From Nageia nagi (taxonomy: Eukaryota; Pinophyta): DNA of 64,000 bases. The notes below the pieces were generated by a model. That model searched no databases, was not told where the DNA came from, and worked only from the letters and a program-made list of their open reading frames with translations. The translations under genes were made by a program, and so were the position numbers. Shown in pieces: positions 59,480 to 64,000 of the stretch. The stretch spans positions 23,436,001 through 23,500,000 of the forward strand of contig JBITNC010000002.1 in NCBI GenBank assembly GCA_050084985.1, read 5' to 3'. Positions within the stretch are counted from its first letter, which is position 1. Every line of letters starts with the position of its first letter.

Positions 59480-59912
59480 TGTTGGAAAATAATCCCAGCC
59501 TCCTCTATTAATGCGGATGTATACCTGTAGTAGATGGGCATTTTATGTATTTTCTGGAAGTCTCAATCTCACCAAAATATTGAACTTCTTATCTATGTTA
59601 TCTTGAATCTTCTTCTTGAATAGAAAGTATGAGGATGACATATGGAATGTAAGAGATAAGTTTCTGATACAATACAAGTGTTCTTTTTGTCAGCAACAGC
59701 TAATTTGGAAACCTCTTCTTTTATCCAACTATTTTACAAGTTTTATTGCGATATGCAATTGCATTGAGTGTAACAGTAGCTAGTTTTTGAATCCTTTGCA
59801 CTTGCCCTATTTTTGTATATTTCGTGCTTGCTTGTTTGGTCTGTTTTTTGAAACTTGGAGGGTTCATTGGAAGCAGCAGTAGTATAGTGATAGACTCTAC
59901 CTCTGCATAACA
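59480..59912 (+). repeat. Element E 5' LTR
   Basis: TGTTGGAAAATAATCCC...TCTGCATAACA, directly followed by the primer-binding site. 433 bp. Confidence 0.8.
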
Positions 59913-59915
59913 AAT

Positions 59916-59927
59916 TGGTATCAGAGC
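59916..59927 (+). other. Element E primer-binding site
   Basis: TGGTATCAGAGC, the canonical initiator tRNA-Met complement of plant copia elements, three bases (aat) after the LTR end. Confidence 0.9.
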
Positions 59928-60372
59928 AGGCTTATATGCAGAGATATTGGGATATGTTTGATACGCCCTCTAGAGGAGTTTAGGTGAGTTGTGCGTGTGA
60001 ATAATTCCATGCGGGCAATAGAGAATGTAGAGGGATCCATCTGTGAGATGTGCTGAGAGCCAGGTTGAAGTATGATCTTTCAACCACGTTCAAGTATATA
60101 GTAGATATGTTAAGACCGAAACTACCCTATTAACACGAAGCTGCAGTTAGTTCTTGGCCCTCCTTGTATTTGCATTTCGTGAATAGATCTGGGCGTCACC
60201 TCCAACTATGCATGCATATTTTGGCTAGGGTTTCGATATTCATTTTTAATTTGTGGAGTCTTTTGCTGAAGGAAGAGAATGATTTTCAGAGTGAAAAGGG
60301 TTTCAAGCAGAAGGATTTCAGAGAAATGATTTCAAACGAGTCAAGGTATCTGCAAGTTCATAACACTCAATA
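59928..60372 (+). other. Element E leader
   Basis: Untranslated leader of about 445 bases between the primer-binding site and the gag ATG. A 69-codon ORF at 60164 is not conserved-looking and is not called. Confidence 0.6.
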
Positions 60373-61260
60373 ATGGCAGCCACAAGCATAAGCTTGACAA
60401 ATGCCCAAATTCCTCAATTCAATGGTAAAAATTATGAGTATTGGCCAATTACAATGAAGGAATTATTTTTTTCTCAAGATATATGAGATCTTGTGGAGAA
60501 TGGATTTCCTGAATCTGCAGATGTTGCAGTATACAATGCATTAACACAACCAAAGAAAGATACGTTGAAGGATAATAGAAAGAAGAACTCCAAAGCCCTC
60601 TTCTACATATTTGAAGGAGAGGATCAAAGACTTTTTCGAAGGATTTAATCAACAACAAAATCCAAACAAGATTGGGATATTTTACAGATTGCATATCAAG
60701 CTATGTGGAAGGTAAAGACATTTAAATTGCAGATGCTAAAAAGGGCTTTTGAAATAATATACACCAAGGAGTCTGAATCGGTAGAGTCATTTTTAACTCT
60801 TTGAGTCATAGGGATGGTAAATGAAATAAGATTTCATGGGGAGAATCTTGAAGATAGGAGAGTGGTTGAAAAGATTTTGAGAAGTATGCCTACAAATTTT
60901 GATTCTTTAGTCATAGCCATAGAGGAAACAAAGAATTTGGTATAGTATTCTATTGATGAGCTTCATATATCTTTAATTTCTCATGAACATCAGTTAAACA
61001 ATTTTGCAAATTCTTCATTAGAACATAATTTCAAAATTTAAGCTACAATTGATCATAGTAGAGGAAGAGGAAGATCGAATTCTATAGGTGGAGGAAGGAA
61101 TTCATTTAAAGAAGGAAGAGGTAGTAGCTAAAACCCAAGTTAAAATTTAAGCCATAATCAAGCAGAAGGGAAAAGGTATGATAAAACTTAAGTTCAATTC
61201 CATTATTGTAAAAAGAATGGGTATTATGCAAATGAATGTAGAAAAAAACAATATGATCTT
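60373..61260 (+). pseudogene. Element E gag
   Basis: From ATG at 60373: IPQFNGKNYEYWPITMKELF, DTLKDNRKKNSKALFYI, KQDWDILQIAYQ and IYTKESESVESFL, the UBN2 gag order. Gly/Arg-rich linker (HSRGRGRSNS, GGGRNSFKEGRG) precedes the zinc knuckle at about 61200. The knuckle reads FHYCKKNGYYANEC: the first Cys has become Phe and the His has become Tyr, so zinc binding is lost. In-frame stops occur at 60484, about 60647 and later. Confidence 0.85.
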
Positions 61261-61319
61261 AGCAAATAAAATGTAAATTTCACAATGAAAAACCAAAACC
61301 ATGATAGCCTGCTATTAGC

Positions 61320-61560
61320 ATGTAATGTAGTGCAAGAGAATAAAAAAGATGTATGGTTTTTAGACATAGGTTGCAGCAATCATAAGTGAAGAAATAAAGA
61401 ATTATTTTCAAACCTAGATGATAATGTAAAATCAAATGTTACATGAGGAAATGATAACAAAGTTTTAGTCATGGGAAAGGAAACATCAATATTTTAACCA
61501 AGAAGGGGGAGAAGAAATATATATTGGATGTATATTTTTCTCCAAGCTGAAAATACAATC
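61320..61560 (+). pseudogene. Element E aspartic protease
   Basis: VWFLDIGCSNH is the copia protease site with Thr of D-T-G changed to Ile (ACA to ATA). NKELFSNLDD and NDNKVLVMGK follow from the flap region. Confidence 0.8.
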
Positions 61561-61739
61561 TAATGAGTATTGATTAGCTTCTTGAAAAGGGATATAGAGT
61601 GTCTTTCTAAAATAAGGAATGCATCATTTTTGATAAATACCTAAGCAATCGACTTATTCTAATAGTACAAATGATAAGTAATATAATGTTTCCCACTAGA
61701 AACATAACATTTGATTTGATGAACCCATAAGGGGAAGAA

Positions 61740-62620
61740 AAAATTGCAACAGTCGCTCAAAAAATTCTTCAAGATGAAACATGGTTATGGCATTTAAGAT
61801 TTGTGTATCTCAACTTTAGAGGTTTAAACCTATTGCATAAGAAATTAATAGTAAAAGGTTTTCCATTGAAAGAAAAATCAAGAAGAGTGTGTGAAGGATA
61901 TATCTTGCATAAGAAACATAAGGAATCATTTTTAGCATGAAATTTAATTAGAGAAAAAGCACCTTTGGAGATCATTCATTCAAATTTGTGGGGGAAAATG
62001 CAAAAGCCCTCATTTAGTGGAATAAGTTACTTCTTGATATTAATAGATGATTACACAAGAAAAATATGGGTTTAATTTTTAATATAAAAGGATGAAGTAC
62101 TTGAGTATTTCCATCAATTCAAGGTTGTTGTTGAGAAGTAAAGTGGATGCTATAACATAATATTGAGAAAAAATAGAGGTGGTGAATATATTTCAAAACA
62201 ATTCCTAATTTTTTGCAAGCAACATGAAATTCACAAACAATTTACAACTAAGTGCACCCTCAACAAAAAGGTATAGCAGAAAGAAAAAATAGAACAATCA
62301 TAGAAATGGCTAGGAGTGTGTTGAAAGAAAAGTATTTACGAAATGAATATTGGGCAATAATAATATAATATATAGTTTATATTATAAATAGATATTCAAA
62401 GAAAAAGTGTAAGAAATATTTTTTCAAATGAAGCATGGAGTCGAAGAAAGCATAGTATTTCTCACATGAGAGTATTTAGATGTTGTGGCCTATGCACTTG
62501 TCCCTAATAAGTTGAAAAACAAATTGGAAAACAAATAAGAAATATACATATTTGTGGGATATAGTGAATAATCCAAGATATATAAATTATTCAATCTAAT
62601 AACCAAGAAAATTATAATTA
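61740..62620 (+). pseudogene. Element E GAG-pre-integrase and integrase
   Basis: WLWHLRFVYLNFRGLNLL marks the pre-integrase. The core shows EIIHSNLWGKM, where the first catalytic Asp reads Asn, FLILIDDYTRKIWV, then RKNRGGEYISKQF, where the second catalytic Asp also reads Asn. AERKNRTIIEMARSVL carries the catalytic Glu and YWA the following block. Both Asp-to-Asn changes are single G-to-A transitions. Confidence 0.85.
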
Positions 62621-63110
62621 ACAAGGATGTGTAGTTTATAGAAAAGGAAGCATGGGATGGAAGTTTGAAAAAAATAGTGAATGTTATTGCCAGATCACCA
62701 CAAGTGGATGAAGAAGAACTAGTAAAAATAAATGATCCTTCAAATGTTACTCCTCCCACATCCATTCAAGCTTAACAAGGTTTTTCTTAAGTGACACATT
62801 CAACAAGCACAAGGAAATCTTTATGAGTTCAAGTAAGAACTCCTCCAAATGCACATCAAACACCAACAATAGGAACATCTACGAGTCCAATGTCAAGTGA
62901 CACATCAAATCAAACTTTGGCAAGTTAAGGAGACAAAAATTTAGAATTTTAAATGATATTTATTAGCAAGAAGAAGATGAAAATAATACAAATTAGATTT
63001 AATTATTTACTTTATATGTACCATTAGATGATCAAATTCATTTTGAACATGCAATTAAGAAAGAAAATGGATAACAACCATGGAGTAAGAAAAAGAATCC
63101 ATATAAAATA
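62621..63110 (+). other. Element E integrase-RT linker
   Basis: Ser/Thr/Pro-rich linker (PSNVTPPTSIQA-type, with repeated TPxAHQTPTI and TSPMSS-like stretches) between integrase and RT. Frame-broken. Confidence 0.5.
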
Positions 63111-63720
63111 TTGATACATGGGAATTAGTGAGTATTCCATAAGGAAAAAATGTCATAAGTGTAAAGTGGATCTATAAGGCCAAATATAAGGGTGAAGGAA
63201 TATAGCTTTAACAATAGCAACATAATTTAAATGATAAGTATAGCAAATGGATATAAAGTTAGAATTATTAAATGGATTGTTGGAAGAGGAAGTGTATCTC
63301 GAGCATCCACTTGGTTATGAAGTTCTTGGAAAAGTATATAGACTAAAAAAGACACTCAATGGACTCAAGAAAGCCCCAAGAGCTTTGTATAATAGAATAA
63401 ATTCTTATCTTATGAGCAATGGATTTTGTGAAAGTGATGGTGAATCTACTCTTTACATTAAAGAAATTGATGCTAAATTTTTATTATTATTTTGTATTAG
63501 ATGATATAAGTTTATTAGAAATGATGAAGCTCTCAAAGTTGAGTTTAAAGAAGCTATGAAAAATGAATTTGAGATGACAAACTTAGGGTTGTTAAGATAT
63601 TTTCTTCACATAAAAGATAAATAATTAGATAATAACATATTTATTTCTCAATCAAATTATGCAACATATATATTAAAGAGATTCAAAATAAAAAATTTCA
63701 AGACTAATCCAACTATAATA
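63111..63720 (+). pseudogene. Element E reverse transcriptase
   Basis: An open stretch at 63247-63504 reads MDIKLELLNGLLEEEVYLEH, GKVYRLKKTLNGLKKAPRAL and YLMSNGFCESDGESTLYIK, all copia RT. The catalytic block lies one frame over near 63485 (FVLDDISLLEM), where V-L-D-D replaces YVDD. MTNLGLLRYFL follows. A single-base shift separates the two frames. Confidence 0.85.
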
Positions 63721-64000
63721 GCCATGGGATTAAAAATTAAAAAGTAAGATTGGAGAAAGAATGTAAACTCACCTTTATACAAGAGCATGGTAGGAAGTTT
63801 GATGTACTTAATAGCCACAAGGTATAATATAATGTATGTTGTAGGTCTAATTTGAAGAAGTGACTAAAAGGATTTTAAGATATATTAATGGAATAAAATA
63901 ATATCATATTTTGTAAAGAAAGTCAAATGAAATCAAGCTAATCAAACACATAGATAGTGACTATGTAGGAAGTGTAGATGATATAAAGAGTACCCCAAGT
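63721..64000 (+). pseudogene. Element E RT connection and start of RNase H
   Basis: YKSMVGSLMYLIATRYNIMY is the standard copia connection. The window ends in HIDSDYVGSVDDIKSTPS, the RNase H opening with the catalytic Asp. Incomplete at the right edge. Confidence 0.8.

Larger units (their letters stand above)
59480..64000 (+). mobile_element. Ty1/copia element E, cut by the window edge
   Basis: Plus-strand copia with a 433-bp 5' LTR, an exact primer-binding site, leader, gag, protease, GAG-pre-integrase, integrase, RT and the start of RNase H. The 3' part and right LTR lie beyond 64000. Numerous stops are present, many explicable by C-to-T or G-to-A changes (for example TGG to TGA and CAA to TAA). 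Confidence 0.9.

Noticed and set aside
59916-59940. TGGTATCAGAGC as a possible tRNA fragment or gene
   Set aside because: It is the retrotransposon primer-binding site directly after the LTR; no cloverleaf surrounds it.

Overview
The window looks like an intergenic tract of a large, repeat-rich seed-plant nuclear genome. I infer a gymnosperm (conifer-like), but the sequence does not prove the lineage. The DNA is strongly AT-rich and has essentially one recognisable host gene in 64 kb. Everything else that can be named is decayed transposable elements, most with stop codons and frameshifts in every domain, nested several levels deep.

Region 1 (1-4.6 kb): non-coding upstream DNA, a MITE-like inverted-repeat element (941-1206), a promoter with an imperfect ~95-bp duplication, then a five-exon caffeoyl-CoA O-methyltransferase-like gene (1659-2774). 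All of its splice sites are canonical, but the reading frame is broken four times. Short tandem repeats follow at 3.4-3.75 kb. Region 2 (4.6-15.8 kb): a ~4-kb sequence present twice in tandem. Each copy carries the ORF1 (DUF4283 plus CCHC) of an L1-type LINE without ORF2. The second copy is interrupted by a 1717-bp solo LTR with an exact 5-bp target duplication, and by a complete 1393-bp TRIM-like element with two 195-bp LTRs. Region 3 (15.8-30.3 kb): a hAT-type (DUF4371) transposase relic, a tRNA-derived SINE candidate, two foldback elements, a Ty3/gypsy RNase H-integrase fragment, and a low-copy-looking stretch (25.4-27.9 kb) that may hold remains of an unrecognised gene.

Region 4 (30.3-55.3 kb) is a nest of four retrotransposons. 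Element A is a minus-strand Ty1/copia with ~1.8-kb LTRs (30304-55298). Element B, a smaller minus-strand copia (31789-42311, target duplication ATATA), sits in A's left LTR. Element C, a minus-strand chromodomain-type Ty3/gypsy (36457-42160, AAAAA), sits in B's right LTR. Element D, a plus-strand gypsy of the same LTR family (45629-50901, TTAGC/TTAAC), sits in A's integrase. The order of insertion is therefore A, then B, then C, with D after A. D keeps gag and protease but lacks RT to integrase. C keeps RT to chromodomain but shows no gag or protease. D also has a decapeptide repeat tract where the polymerase should begin.

Region 5 (55.3-64 kb): a minus-strand LINE with ORF1 and endonuclease, intergenic AT-rich DNA, a dimeric SINE-like copy, and the left part of a plus-strand Ty1/copia element E (LTR, primer-binding site, gag, protease, integrase, RT, start of RNase H) that runs off the right edge. 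No rRNA, tRNA gene, CRISPR array or bacterial-type feature was seen.
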